Positions 48,291 to 56,932 are shown, counted from the stretch's first letter. The stretch is 64,000 nt of DNA from CAYYNP01 sp964472545 (GCA_964472545.1 CAYYNP010000009.1:10230-74229), one strand, 5' to 3'. Notes: generated by a model from the letters alone, not told the origin. Numbers and translations: made by a program.

Positions 48291-49773
48291 CCATGCCGTC
48301 CAGGTAGAAGATCGATCCGCCGCCGTCGCGCGGCCGGTATCCGGCCTGCCAACCGTGGGCCGCGGCAATCCGGCGGACGATCGCCAGCCCGAGCCCCGTG
48401 CCGTTGCTACGCGTGGTGAAATAGGGCGTGAACAGGTCGTCGACCTTCTCTTCGGCCACGCCGGGCCCACGGTCGGCCACTTCGATCCGTCGGCGTCCGT
48501 TTCGGTCGCAATACACACCGACCTCGACCGTACCGCCGACGGTAGCCGATTGTACGGCATTTCGGATCAGATTGAACAAGGCCTGACGCAACATTTCTCG
48601 ATCGGCGCGGACCGTTTCGCCCTGGGCCGACTCGCCGATCTGAAGCGTAAGCTCGTTCGCGTCCAAATCCGGCTCCAGCAGTGTGGCCAGCTCGGCCAGC
48701 ATCTCCCCCACGTCGACCGGTTCCGGCTGGGGCTGCGATGGCCGCGCAAACGCCAGGAACTGGTTGATTCGAGCCGTCACCCGGTCGCATTCTTCGATCA
48801 CGGTTTGGGCCTGCTGGCGGTGCTCGGCCGGATCGAGTTTGGAACCGGCCAACCGCTGGGTCCAGCCGCGGACCAATCCCAGCGGATTGCGCGTTTCGTG
48901 GGCCAGTCCGGCGGCGGCCTGTCCCAAGTCGCGAAGATGGCGCGTTTCGCTCTCCAGGAGTTGGGCCCGGCCGTGCGCTTCGGCCGCCCGGACCGTTGCA
49001 TGCCATGCCAATCCCATGCAGAACAGGACCACCGCCCCGGCGGCGATCACCGTACCGCGGGCCCACGCTGCCCGGCGGCGTTGCTCCTCGACCTGGCTTC
49101 CGTCGAGCATCAGCACGGCGGCGAACTGACCACCGTCCCAAAAGGGGCTTTCGGCGTCGGGGCTCTCCGTGTCTGGGCCATCGTCACCTTGCCAAGGCGG
49201 TCCCTGGCCGGCCCCTCGCCACGGTGGTCCGAGTCCACCGCCGGGGCCACCGCCGAGTCCGCCACCTGGCCCTCCGCCACGTCCACCGCCCAGGCCACTG
49301 CCCAGGCCACCGCCACCGCGCCACATCCCACCGGGCCCGCCACCGGCTTCGTGCATCCCGCCGCCGCGCCCGTATCCTCCACTGGCGGGTAGTAATTCAA
49401 AGGCGCGAACGAGTTGGTAGATCGGCGGCTCCCACAATTCGTCTTCTTCGCCGGGCTCGTAGGCTTCCAGCAAGTCGCTCTGGCCGGCCGAGAGCAGTAT
49501 CCGATCGTCGTCACCAAGCAGGGCCACGGCCAACACGTCTTCCGAGGCGGCGACTTCGTCCAGGGTCCCCTGGAGTTGATCTCGATAGAACCGCCCCAGC
49601 CGCCGGTGCGAGCGAATCCCGCCGACCAAAGCCCCCTGGATCGACTCGGCCTGCCGGCGGAGCGTCTGCTGGCCCAGGCTCTGCTCGTGACGATACTCCC
49701 GCAACTGCCAGACCGAGACGCCGATCCAGGCCGCCGCCAACACGAGCCAAGCGATCGAACGTTGCCAACGCAT
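48283..49773 (-). CDS. Sensor histidine kinase with Gly/Met-rich sensor loop (ZraS-like)
   Basis: About 496 residues from MRWQRSIAWLVLAAAWIGVS; an ATG at 49815 is an alternative. Two membrane spans flank a ~250-residue extracytoplasmic sensor region with a long Gly-rich insertion (GGGMHEAGGGPGGMWRGGGG and onward) before the second span (VIAAGAVVLFCMGLAWHA). The kinase core has H-box GLAHETRNPLGLVRG, N-box NLIRNAVQSA, DRGPGVAEE and GTGLGLAIVRR. The Met/His/Trp residues scattered in the Gly-rich part could bind metal. Cotranscribed with the sigma-54 regulator and probably with the Gly/Met-rich periplasmic protein 132 bp upstream. Confidence 0.88.
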   Translation of the reverse strand: MRWQRSIAWLVLAAAWIGVSVWQLREYRHEQSLGQQTLRRQAESIQGALVGGIRSHRRLGRFYRDQLQGTLDEVAASEDVLAVALLGDDDRILLSAGQSDLLEAYEPGEEDELWEPPIYQLVRAFELLPASGGYGRGGGMHEAGGGPGGMWRGGGGLGSGLGGGRGGGPGGGLGGGPGGGLGPPWRGAGQGPPWQGDDGPDTESPDAESPFWDGGQFAAVLMLDGSQVEEQRRRAAWARGTVIAAGAVVLFCMGLAWHATVRAAEAHGRAQLLESETRHLRDLGQAAAGLAHETRNPLGLVRGWTQRLAGSKLDPAEHRQQAQTVIEECDRVTARINQFLAFARPSQPQPEPVDVGEMLAELATLLEPDLDANELTLQIGESAQGETVRADREMLRQALFNLIRNAVQSATVGGTVEVGVYCDRNGRRRIEVADRGPGVAEEKVDDLFTPYFTTRSNGTGLGLAIVRRIAAAHGWQAGYRPRDGGGSIFYLDGMDG

Positions 49774-49905
49774 ATCGAGCGTTTCGTGGTGGGAATCGTG
49801 TATTGAAAAGGGCATCGGGACCGGGGACCGCGACTGCAAACTCCCAATGGGGAATTGGCCAGTCGGATTCCCGGTCCCGCGCACCTTCGCCGACGAGGAC
49901 CTATT

Positions 49906-50523
49906 CTACCGGCCGCCGCGTCCGCGTCCCATGCCCATGGCGCGCCCGTAGCCGCCGCCCTGACCGTAGCCAGCCCCGCGGCCGCGTCCTTGTCCTCGCC
50001 CGAAGCCGGGTCCCATACCATGCATTGGCCCTCGTCCCTGCCCCGGCCCCATTCCCATGCCGCGCCCCGGGCCTCCGCCTTGCCCCATACCTTGCCCCAT
50101 TCCCGGGCCCATGCCTCGACCCATGCCTCGACTCATTCCCGGGCCTGCGCCTTGCCCAGCCCTCGGACACTGTCCTTGCGCGGTGCCTTGACCGCGTCCG
50201 GGCCCCATCCCGGGGCCGCCGGCCGGGCACTGCCCCGCCGGGCCTCGGGCGCCGAGCCGTGCTCGGAGCCCTTCGACGGTCTTGGTAAGCTGCTCGATCT
50301 TGGCCTGATCGGGCTCTTCGGCCGCCCGGGCCTCGGCCAACGCAGCCATCGTGCGGTGCATCCTGGCCCGAAGTTGGGCTGCAATCCTCGAATTGGGGGC
50401 AGCCGGCCGGGCCTGCGGGTCTTCGGCTGCGGGCGTGTCGGCTGCAGTGTCCTCCTGGGCCATGACGGCCGCTGCAAAGCAGCAGAAGATCGCCATTGCC
50501 AGCAACATAATCGGTTTTCTCAT
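49906..50523 (-). CDS. Periplasmic Gly/Met/Arg-rich protein (ZraP/CpxP-like in position)
   Basis: 205 residues. The signal peptide is MRKPIMLLAMAIFCCFAAAV, cleaved at VMA-QE. An Ala/Glu helical segment (~45-90, RMHRTMAALAEARAAEEPDQ, a possible coiled coil) precedes a C-terminal half of GMGPG-, GQG- and GRG-type repeats with about a dozen Met. AGGAG is ten bases from the ATG. It is first in a set with a sensor kinase and a sigma-54 regulator, just as ZraP accompanies ZraSR; sequence similarity to ZraP itself is weak. Metal binding or envelope chaperone activity is inferred from composition and position. Confidence 0.65.
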   Translation of the reverse strand: MRKPIMLLAMAIFCCFAAAVMAQEDTAADTPAAEDPQARPAAPNSRIAAQLRARMHRTMAALAEARAAEEPDQAKIEQLTKTVEGLRARLGARGPAGQCPAGGPGMGPGRGQGTAQGQCPRAGQGAGPGMSRGMGRGMGPGMGQGMGQGGGPGRGMGMGPGQGRGPMHGMGPGFGRGQGRGRGAGYGQGGGYGRAMGMGRGRGGR

Positions 50524-50937
50524 CTCTGCACGTCTCCTGATTTTCGTTGGGTGCTACGACCCACTGGGTGTGGTGCCCTGCAAAACTTGCACGCTCTGGG
50601 GCCCGCCAAACGGCACATTCTTGCAGCGCCGGTGCCGCGTGCCGTCCGGCCTTCCTTGCACATCCTTGCACGGCAACGCGGTTTTTCGGGGCCAAAAGGC
50701 CGAGTCGGACGCGATAGGGCAACCTCGGTCGCTTCCGCATCGGCCGGCGGGGCCGAGCCGGTCGATCCCGCCGCCCGTGGATAACGCAAGTTCGGTGCCA
50801 AACCGTCGCCGGCCGCATTTGGCCCCACGAACGGGCCGATCTTGACTTACCCGCCGCGATGGGCTCTCTTCTACTGCGGCTGCCGATCTTGCACGACAAC
50901 CCCAACTGCCTATGTCCCCACCGCGGAGGATGTGCCT
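50524..50937. other. Divergent regulatory region
   Basis: 414 bp between the Gly/Met-rich protein gene (minus) and the alpha/beta hydrolase gene (plus). It contains the sigma-54-type promoter candidate for the minus strand and a TTGACT (50842-50847) without a good -10 on the plus strand. No gene is supported. Confidence 0.5.
50621..50637 (-). promoter_or_regulatory. Candidate sigma-54 promoter (-24/-12)
   Basis: Read on the minus strand: CGGCACCGGCGCTGCAA. GG and GC are separated by exactly ten bases, and GGCAC and TGC match the TGGCACG-N4-TTGC consensus. Transcription would start near 50611, leaving an ~88-base leader before the Gly/Met-rich gene. The operon encodes its own sigma-54 activator, so autoregulation is likely. 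Confidence 0.45.
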
Positions 50938-52743
50938 GTGACGCCGGGAGAATTCGCGATACACCGCTGGTTGAACCTTCACAATGCGAGAGCCGGATTG
51001 ATCCCCCTGCTGATCGCTGTAGTGGTGGTACCGTGGTCTGCAGCTTCGGCGGCGGCGGACGACGCGGCCGATGTGGGCGGCCTGGAGTCGGACGTCGTCG
51101 ACGTCTTCCACGTGACGCAGACGTTCGACGGAGCCGAGTTCGACTGTCGGATGCAATTGCGGGCGAAGCGGCCCGGCTTCCGCATCTATCGGCTCGAATA
51201 TCCGTCGCCCGTCGTCACGCCGGTGAAGCAGAACAACACGATCCCGGCCGACTACTACGTGCCCGAAGGTATCGAACTCGGCCGTCTTGAGCCGCACGGA
51301 CCTCGGCGGCCGGCGGTCGTCTGCCTGCACATCCTCAACGGCAACTACGAGTTGGTCAACATGACCTGCTCCGTGCTGGCGTCGCGGGGTATTCCGGCAA
51401 TCATGTTCAAGCTGCCCTATTACGGCGAGCGGAGCCTGCCCGGCGGCCGCGACGCGCTGCGGCAGAACCGCAAGCTGCTGATTGAGGCGCTCTCGCAAGG
51501 CATCCAGGACGTGCGGCGGACGGTCGACGTGCTGGCCGCGCGGCCGGAGATCGACCCGCGGCGAATCGGGATTACGGGGACTAGCCTCGGGGGCATCGTA
51601 GCTGCCACGTCGGCCGGGGCCGAGGAGCGGATCCATCGCTCTGCGCTGATCCTCTCCGGCGGCGACCTGATGCAGATCATCCACCACGCCAGCGAAACCC
51701 GGGAACTCAGCGCGTTGATCCGCCGGTTGCCCCAATCCGAACGGGACGCACTCGAACGGGCAATTCGGGCCATCGATCCGCTCTCGACGGCGGCCGCGTT
51801 GCGCGATCGGGCACAGCAGGGGCGCGTGCTGATGATCAACGCCGGCGAGGACGAGTTGATTCCCAAAGAGTGTACCGAGAAGCTGGCCGCCGCGCTGGGG
51901 ATTTCCGACCGCGTGGTCTGGCTGCCCGGGCTGGGACACTACTCGGCCATGGCGTCGCTGCCGGCGGCCATCCAAACGACGGCCGAGTTCTTCGCCGAGG
52001 ACCTCCCGCCGGGCGTCGAGCCGGTGCGCGTCGACCGCCGGCACGACCCGCCGACCGTGGTCGTGTCGCTATTGCAGCAGGCCGGGACCATGCTCACCGC
52101 GACGCCCAAACCGGGCCGCTGCCATCTGGCGGATGTGGCCGTGTCGGTCACCTTGAAGGACGGCAAGAGGGTCGACGGCACGCTGCGTTTGGTGCGTGGA
52201 TCGGGACACCGGCTTTGCTTGCGAGTCGACGCTCCCAAGTTTGCCCAGGCCGCGTTCGGCCAAGGCGTCTATCCGTGGATGGCCTCCGGTGAGGCGGTCG
52301 TGTTTCGTGGACGGCTGGCTGCGGATGCCGAGCTGCGCGATCCGTTCGTCTACGCCGACAGGCAAAACGTCTTGAAGCTGCGAATGGTCGCCGGCGTGCT
52401 GGCTGCGCTGGCGTTGGCGCCCGATTCGCTTCAGACGTGGGTCGAGATCGAAGAAGACACTACGGCCGACGGGGACCGCGTGCTTCAGATCACAGACAAG
52501 CGTAAGGCGTCGAATCGAATACAACTCACACTCGCCGACGACGGCCGCACGCCCAAGACGCTCAGCTTCGACGTCGACGGCATTCAAGGCCGCATCGTCT
52601 TCCGCGCATGGCAACTCGACGCCGTGGCCCACGTTTCCCTCTTCGCCCCGCCGCCCGGATTGCCCGAGAAGCAGGTGCAGGGCGAAGATCTCTATCGGAT
52701 GTTTGGGGCGTTGCTGAACTTCGCGGTGGAGAAGGTGGAGTAG
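50938..52743 (+). CDS. Exported alpha/beta hydrolase with C-terminal accessory domain
   Basis: About 601 residues from a GTG eight bases behind GGAGG; the longer open frame begins at a TTG and is not signal-like. The N-terminal hydrophobic segment (LIPLLIAVVVVPWSAASAAA) is a signal peptide. A serine-hydrolase domain follows at ~90-370: VVCLHILNGNYELVN, IGITGTSLGGIVAATSAG (GxSxG nucleophile), INAGEDELIPKE (Asp) and LPGLGHYSAM (His), so the triad is complete. The last ~210 residues form a beta-rich domain resembling DUF2092-like/lipoprotein-carrier folds, not firmly assigned. Substrate unknown. The stop codon overlaps the first bases of a palindromic repeat. Confidence 0.75.
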   Translation: MTPGEFAIHRWLNLHNARAGLIPLLIAVVVVPWSAASAAADDAADVGGLESDVVDVFHVTQTFDGAEFDCRMQLRAKRPGFRIYRLEYPSPVVTPVKQNNTIPADYYVPEGIELGRLEPHGPRRPAVVCLHILNGNYELVNMTCSVLASRGIPAIMFKLPYYGERSLPGGRDALRQNRKLLIEALSQGIQDVRRTVDVLAARPEIDPRRIGITGTSLGGIVAATSAGAEERIHRSALILSGGDLMQIIHHASETRELSALIRRLPQSERDALERAIRAIDPLSTAAALRDRAQQGRVLMINAGEDELIPKECTEKLAAALGISDRVVWLPGLGHYSAMASLPAAIQTTAEFFAEDLPPGVEPVRVDRRHDPPTVVVSLLQQAGTMLTATPKPGRCHLADVAVSVTLKDGKRVDGTLRLVRGSGHRLCLRVDAPKFAQAAFGQGVYPWMASGEAVVFRGRLAADAELRDPFVYADRQNVLKLRMVAGVLAALALAPDSLQTWVEIEEDTTADGDRVLQITDKRKASNRIQLTLADDGRTPKTLSFDVDGIQGRIVFRAWQLDAVAHVSLFAPPPGLPEKQVQGEDLYRMFGALLNFAVEKVE

Positions 52744-52811
52744 GGTGCGTCGCGACGCACCACGTGCGCGTCTTTCTTCGCATGCTATCTGTGGTGCGTC
52801 GCGACGCACCC
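52743..52811. repeat. Palindromic repeat, GGTGCGTC family, copy 2
   Basis: 20-bp arms at 52743-52762 and 52792-52811 are exact inverted copies, and each contains the perfect 18-bp palindrome GGTGCGTCGCGACGCACC. It is related to 11903-11982. A further fragment (TACGCACCCTAC) lies at 52855-52866 beyond the gap. Confidence 0.88.
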
Positions 52812-52812
52812 G

Positions 52813-52822
52813 NNNNNNNNNN
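52813..52822. other. Assembly gap (10 N) in repeat region
   Basis: Ten N directly after the palindrome, followed by eight T and an eight-G run. The flanks look like low-quality assembly of a hairpin-rich repeat. Confidence 0.95.
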
Positions 52823-52869
52823 TTTTTTTTGCGCGCTTTGGTGGGGGGGGTGGCTACGCACCCTACGAA

Positions 52870-53331
52870 CTACCACAACGCCATAGCTTCCTCGTCCGAC
52901 ACCCATCGAATATCCGTTGTGTTGGCAGCCCTCTCGATAATCGACGTGACCTGCGCCCGCAGCGAGCCGGGCATGAGAAGCGACTTGCGGTGATCGCCGA
53001 AGAGGGATGGCAGACAGCCGCGGCGAAGTGAGAAGCCGATACGCCAAAGCCCGGTCTCCGGTATGGGTTCGAGTTGGACGAAGAACGAATGCTCGCGATA
53101 GCCCAGGAACAGAAACCAGTACGAGTGTTCCCACCATAGGCTCTTAGGATCGGTACAGTCTGGATCCATCTGTGAGACTTGCCAACCCGCGTCGAGGAAC
53201 GCCGCTCCCAGGGCAAGCACGAACTCGCGCCCGGGAGGCGGATGTGAGTCGCCACCCTCTTCGCGCCAGTCTCTCGCGATCGCGGATGACGTGAAGATTG
53301 CGTTCGTGTCGTCGACCCAGTCGTCTGGCAT
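52870..53331 (-). CDS. Hypothetical small acidic protein
   Basis: 153 residues, not recognised. No signal peptide or membrane span. It is rich in Trp and Phe (SLWWEHSYWFLFLGYREHSF), begins MPDDWVDDTNAIFTSSAIAR and ends WVSDEEAMALW. Size and composition recall small solitary proteins such as immunity-type proteins, but there is no toxin partner next to it and I do not assign one. It ends close to the 10-N gap and may be co-directional with the beta-lactamase-fold gene 91 bp upstream. Confidence 0.5.
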   Translation of the reverse strand: MPDDWVDDTNAIFTSSAIARDWREEGGDSHPPPGREFVLALGAAFLDAGWQVSQMDPDCTDPKSLWWEHSYWFLFLGYREHSFFVQLEPIPETGLWRIGFSLRRGCLPSLFGDHRKSLLMPGSLRAQVTSIIERAANTTDIRWVSDEEAMALW

Positions 53332-53422
53332 TGTCGGTCTCCGCGATCACCTGACGGCGTCCCTGGGGGCTCGGTGCTCGTCCCTCGCACGTCGACCCCA
53401 GCCACCCGTATTCTATCGTCAA

Positions 53423-54613
53423 TCACTCCATCGCCGCGTAAACCAACCGCTTCATCTCTCCCCCGTAATCGAACCCACCGGTGGGGTTGATCTGCACCAT
53501 GTAGATGGTGATCAGGTTGTTCTTCGGGTCGATCCAAAATCGCGTGCCGGCGGCGCCGCCCCAGCCGTAGGTGCCGTTGGGGTCGATGCGGAATCCGAGG
53601 CCGAACTGGAAGCCGCCGGAGTTGATCTCGCCCAACTGGTCGCTGCGCATCGTGCGGACGGTCTTCGCCTTGAGGATGCGGACGTCGCCGAGTTGGCCGT
53701 CGCCGAGCAACATGCGGCAGAACGTCAGGTAGTCGGCGGCCGTGGAGCAGAGCCCGCCGCCGCCGGAGTAGAAGCGGTTCGAGGCGGTCACGAACCGATA
53801 CGACTGCAGCGGATTGGCCGCCTTCAGCCCGCCGCTGCCGTTGGGGGCGTACATCTGAGCCAGGCGCGGGAGCTTTTCTTCCGGTACGGTGAAGAACGTA
53901 TCCTCCATGCCCAACGGCTCGAAGATGCGCCGCTCGAAGAACTCGGCCAGCGTCTGCCCGGAAGCCACCTCGACCACCCGGCCGAGCACGTCGGTCGACA
54001 CGCTGTATTGAAAACGCGTGCCCGGCTGATGCAACAGCGGGATCTTGGCCAGCTTGTCGATCGTGTCCTTAAGCGTCGAGTCCGTGACCAGCACGCGGGC
54101 GTTACGATAGCGTTTGTCGACCTCCGTGTTGCCGAAGAAGCCGTAGGTGAAGCCCGACGTGTGCCGCAGCAGGTCGCGGATCGTAGGAGCCCGATTGACG
54201 GCGACCTCATTGAAGACCGTCTTGCCGTCCTCGTCCTTGCCTTGGGAAATCACCTTCAAGTCGGCCAGCTCCGGCAGGTGCTTGGCGATCGGATCGTCGA
54301 GGCCCAGCTTCCCTTCTTCCACCAGGATCATCGCCGCCACGCTGGTGATCGGCTTCGACATCGAGTAGATGCGGAAGATGGCGTCGTCGGTCATGGGGGC
54401 CTTCTTCTCGCGGTCGCGCTGGCCCCAGGTCTCCGAGAAGACGATCTTGTCGCCACAAGCGACGACGCCCAGCCCGCCGACGAGCTTGCCGTCTTCGATG
54501 TGACGTTCCATGGCCGGCACGATCTTGGCCAACTTCTCGGCATTGAACTCGGCCGCCGGCGCTGCCGTGGCGACCAGCAATAGCAAGAGACACACGAGGC
54601 GGACAGGCTTCAT
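53423..54613 (-). CDS. Secreted serine hydrolase, beta-lactamase class C/EstB family
   Basis: 396 residues with a signal peptide (KPVRLVCLLLLLVATAAPAA). The family catalytic features are present: Ser84-M-S-Lys87 (SMSK) in IFRIYSMSKPITSVAAMILV, a Tyr in TRFQYSVSTDVLGRV for the YxN position, and GWGGAAGTRFWIDP in place of the KTG/HTG box. Members are esterases, D-aminopeptidases or carboxypeptidases; a true antibiotic-hydrolysing role is unlikely for this group. The following gene on the same strand (start 56579) ends 34 bp upstream, suggesting one transcript. Confidence 0.87.
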   Translation of the reverse strand: MKPVRLVCLLLLLVATAAPAAEFNAEKLAKIVPAMERHIEDGKLVGGLGVVACGDKIVFSETWGQRDREKKAPMTDDAIFRIYSMSKPITSVAAMILVEEGKLGLDDPIAKHLPELADLKVISQGKDEDGKTVFNEVAVNRAPTIRDLLRHTSGFTYGFFGNTEVDKRYRNARVLVTDSTLKDTIDKLAKIPLLHQPGTRFQYSVSTDVLGRVVEVASGQTLAEFFERRIFEPLGMEDTFFTVPEEKLPRLAQMYAPNGSGGLKAANPLQSYRFVTASNRFYSGGGGLCSTAADYLTFCRMLLGDGQLGDVRILKAKTVRTMRSDQLGEINSGGFQFGLGFRIDPNGTYGWGGAAGTRFWIDPKNNLITIYMVQINPTGGFDYGGEMKRLVYAAME

Positions 54614-54647
54614 CCTTCGTTCTCCAAGAGGTTTGATGTGGTGTTCT

Positions 54648-56579
54648 TCACCGTTCGATACGATACAAATGCGTCTTCGTACGCACGATCAACGCGTCGC
54701 CGATCACCGCCGGCGAGGCCATGCAGCCGGCGTCCAATTGGTTTTCGGCCAGCAGCTTGAACTCCTTCGGGTTGGCCTCGATCACCCGCGAGATGCCGTC
54801 TTTTTCGTCGAAGAAGTAGATCCGCCCGTCGGCGTGGATCGGCGAGGCGCTGTGGGGGCCGCCGATGCGCTCCGTCCAAGTCGGCTCGCCCGTCTCGACG
54901 TCCAGGCAGGAGGCGATCCCCTTGTCGTTGACCATATAGAAATGGTCGCCGACGATCAACTGCGAAGGCCGCGTGGGCGTGGCCTTGTCGCACGTCCACT
55001 CGATGTGCGTGTCGGTCACGTTGCCGTTGCCATCGGGCCGCACGGCCAGCAACCGCAGCCCGCGCTCGGTGGTTATGAACACCATGCCGTGGCTATATAT
55101 CGGTCGGGCGGCGGCGTTGTAGCCGCCGTGGTAGACCTTCCAGAGTTCCTTGCCCGTGGCCGGGTCGTAGGCGACCGTACCCACCGCGGCCGGGCTGACG
55201 AGTTGCTTGCGGCCCAGGTGCTCGAAGACCGCCGGCGTGCAAAAGGCCTTCTTCATGTCGCCGTCTTCGCTGCCGTAGTCGATCGTCCGATCGGTCTTCC
55301 AAACGGTCTTGCCCGTCTGCTTGTCCAAAGCGATCACGTACTGAAAGTCGAAGCCGTCGAAGTTGACGATCAGCAGGTTCTCATAGGGGATCGGCGACGA
55401 GCCCGGGCCGCGGAAGTGGTCGCACTTCAGGTCCTGGCGCGACCAGAGCACCTTGCCGGTGGTTGTGTCGAAACAAGCCGTGCCCGCGCTTCCGAAATGG
55501 ACCCACACCCGCCCCTTGTCGATGACCGGCGTGGGGCTGGCGTAGCTGTTATACGGCATGCAGAACATTGGCTCGGCGATCTCGTAGACGGTGATATCGT
55601 GCACGATCCGGCCACTCTTGGCATCCACGCAAATCGCATAGAGCCGCTTGCCGTCTTCGGTGGCCGAGGTCATCCAGATCTGATCCCCAAAGACCACCGG
55701 CGACGACCAGGCGCGGCCGTGAATGGCCGTCTTCCAGGCGACGCCCTTGGTTTCGCTCCACACCAGCGGCAAGCGTTTCGAGTTGGTCTGGCCGTTTCCG
55801 CCGGGGCCGCGGAATTGGTTCCACGCCGCATCGTCCAGCGGCGTCTCGAACAGGGCCTTCGGCTGGCCGAAGTACTCTTCGAGCTTCTTCGCGAAGACCG
55901 GATCCCGCTCGACGATCTCCTTGCGGCGCTCCTCCGATTCAAAGTACCGCGTGGTCAGGCCGGCAAAAAACTCCTTGTGGTTGGCACGCACGACCCAGTC
56001 CCGCTCGGGGTACTTCCCCTCCTCTCGGGCACGCTCGTGGGCGGCGATCACATCGGCGTCGTCGAATCCCAGCACCTGATCGTGGAAGGCGTGGGCCAGT
56101 TCGTGCATCGTGACCTGGACCGTTTTGAAATCTGTCCGCTTGGCCAGCCCGGCCGCCGTGCCGTATTCGACGCACTTCTCCTTGTCCGGGTGGAAGTCCA
56201 TCTTCTTCAGCCAGTCGACGTGCGGATGATACTGATACGCGGCCGTCCGGCCGTGTTTGCCGTTGGTCGAGTCGACTTCGAGCCAGATCTTCACGGCCTG
56301 CAGTTTCTTCAGCGGCTCGTCGGCGACCATCTGCCTCGTCTTGGCCAGCCCATATCGCAACTGCCGCAGCGCGCCGACGCCCGTCTCGCGATGCTCTCCG
56401 CCGGGCAACAGATCGCGATGGACGTAGACCTGCCAGCCCTCGATATCTTCCAGCGAGTAGTGCGACGTCGGTTCGTAGGCGCCGGCCGTGGCGACGATCG
56501 ACAGCAGGGCAACGATTATTGGAAGTGGCCGACGGCCGAGGTGGCCAAGGAGACGATGAGTCACAGACTGGTGTTGCAT
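54648..56579 (-). CDS. HExxH metallopeptidase-like domain fused to PQQ-type beta-propeller
   Basis: 643 residues with a signal peptide (LPIIVALLSIVATAGA). Residues ~35-245 look like a zincin: VQVTMHELAHAFHDQVLGF gives HELAH, and NHKEFFAGLTTRYFESEERR supplies a downstream Glu/Asn pair as in the anthrax-lethal-factor-like planctomycete peptidases. From ~255 (WNQFRGPGGNGQTNSKRLPL) to the end runs an eight-bladed PQQ-like propeller (GKVLWSRQDL, GKTVWKTDRT, GKELWKVYHG, GEPTWTERIG). The propeller lacks obvious quinone-dehydrogenase ligands and is more likely a binding scaffold. A separate gene for each half would be usual; this fusion is odd. Confidence 0.8.
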   Translation of the reverse strand: MQHQSVTHRLLGHLGRRPLPIIVALLSIVATAGAYEPTSHYSLEDIEGWQVYVHRDLLPGGEHRETGVGALRQLRYGLAKTRQMVADEPLKKLQAVKIWLEVDSTNGKHGRTAAYQYHPHVDWLKKMDFHPDKEKCVEYGTAAGLAKRTDFKTVQVTMHELAHAFHDQVLGFDDADVIAAHERAREEGKYPERDWVVRANHKEFFAGLTTRYFESEERRKEIVERDPVFAKKLEEYFGQPKALFETPLDDAAWNQFRGPGGNGQTNSKRLPLVWSETKGVAWKTAIHGRAWSSPVVFGDQIWMTSATEDGKRLYAICVDAKSGRIVHDITVYEIAEPMFCMPYNSYASPTPVIDKGRVWVHFGSAGTACFDTTTGKVLWSRQDLKCDHFRGPGSSPIPYENLLIVNFDGFDFQYVIALDKQTGKTVWKTDRTIDYGSEDGDMKKAFCTPAVFEHLGRKQLVSPAAVGTVAYDPATGKELWKVYHGGYNAAARPIYSHGMVFITTERGLRLLAVRPDGNGNVTDTHIEWTCDKATPTRPSQLIVGDHFYMVNDKGIASCLDVETGEPTWTERIGGPHSASPIHADGRIYFFDEKDGISRVIEANPKEFKLLAENQLDAGCMASPAVIGDALIVRTKTHLYRIER

Positions 56580-56712
56580 GATGGCTGGCTAGAGTGTGGA
56601 GGTTCAACTGCGGGGGCAAGTTTGGGTGGCTGGGGCAACGTTTGGGTGGCTGGGGGTATAAAGACGGGGGGGGCCCCCACCCGCGGGCCCCCCCCCGGCC
56701 CGCCCAGCAAAG

Positions 56713-56809
56713 GGGTGGCTGGGGCAATGCGCTGGGGTGCCCCTGACGGTGGGCGCCGCCTTCGTCCCGCGAGTCACTGGGGCACCGCTGCGCTTTGCCC
56801 CAGCCACCC
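56713..56809. repeat. 97-bp palindromic element, copy D (decayed left arm)
   Basis: The right arm (56777-56809) is intact; the left arm (56713-56745) has several substitutions; the spacer is again 31 bp. Two further partial GGGTGGCTGGGG arms lie at 56624 and 56644 next to a long G/C homopolymer tract (56666-56701). The 412-bp region 56580-56991 contains no gene. Confidence 0.85.
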
Positions 56810-56903
56810 GAAGACTCAGCCACCCCCAAACTCAATTGCCGCGACGTACTACTATCTTAACGTAGCCGCCCACGACATGACAGTCCGACGGCCCGCCGGG
56901 GGA

Positions 56904-56932
56904 TTGCCCTCGCCAACTCGGCGGACTATGCT
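56904..56932 (+). promoter_or_regulatory. Candidate sigma-70-type promoter
   Basis: TTGCCC (56904-56909), a 17-bp spacer and TATGCT (56927-56932). It gives the oxidoreductase gene at 56992 a leader of about 52 bases that contains its GGAGGAG ribosome-binding site. Confidence 0.5.

Noticed and set aside
47157..48419. Plus-strand frame opposite the sigma-54 regulator
   Set aside because: Antisense shadow of an unmistakable NtrC-type gene.
53423..54613. Antibiotic-resistance beta-lactamase
   Set aside because: The third motif is GWGG-like and not KTG, and the family in environmental bacteria consists mainly of esterases and peptidases.
54648..55820. Active quinoprotein dehydrogenase
   Set aside because: The propeller blades are clear but I see no Cys-Cys disulfide or calcium/PQQ ligand set; similar non-enzymatic propellers are common.
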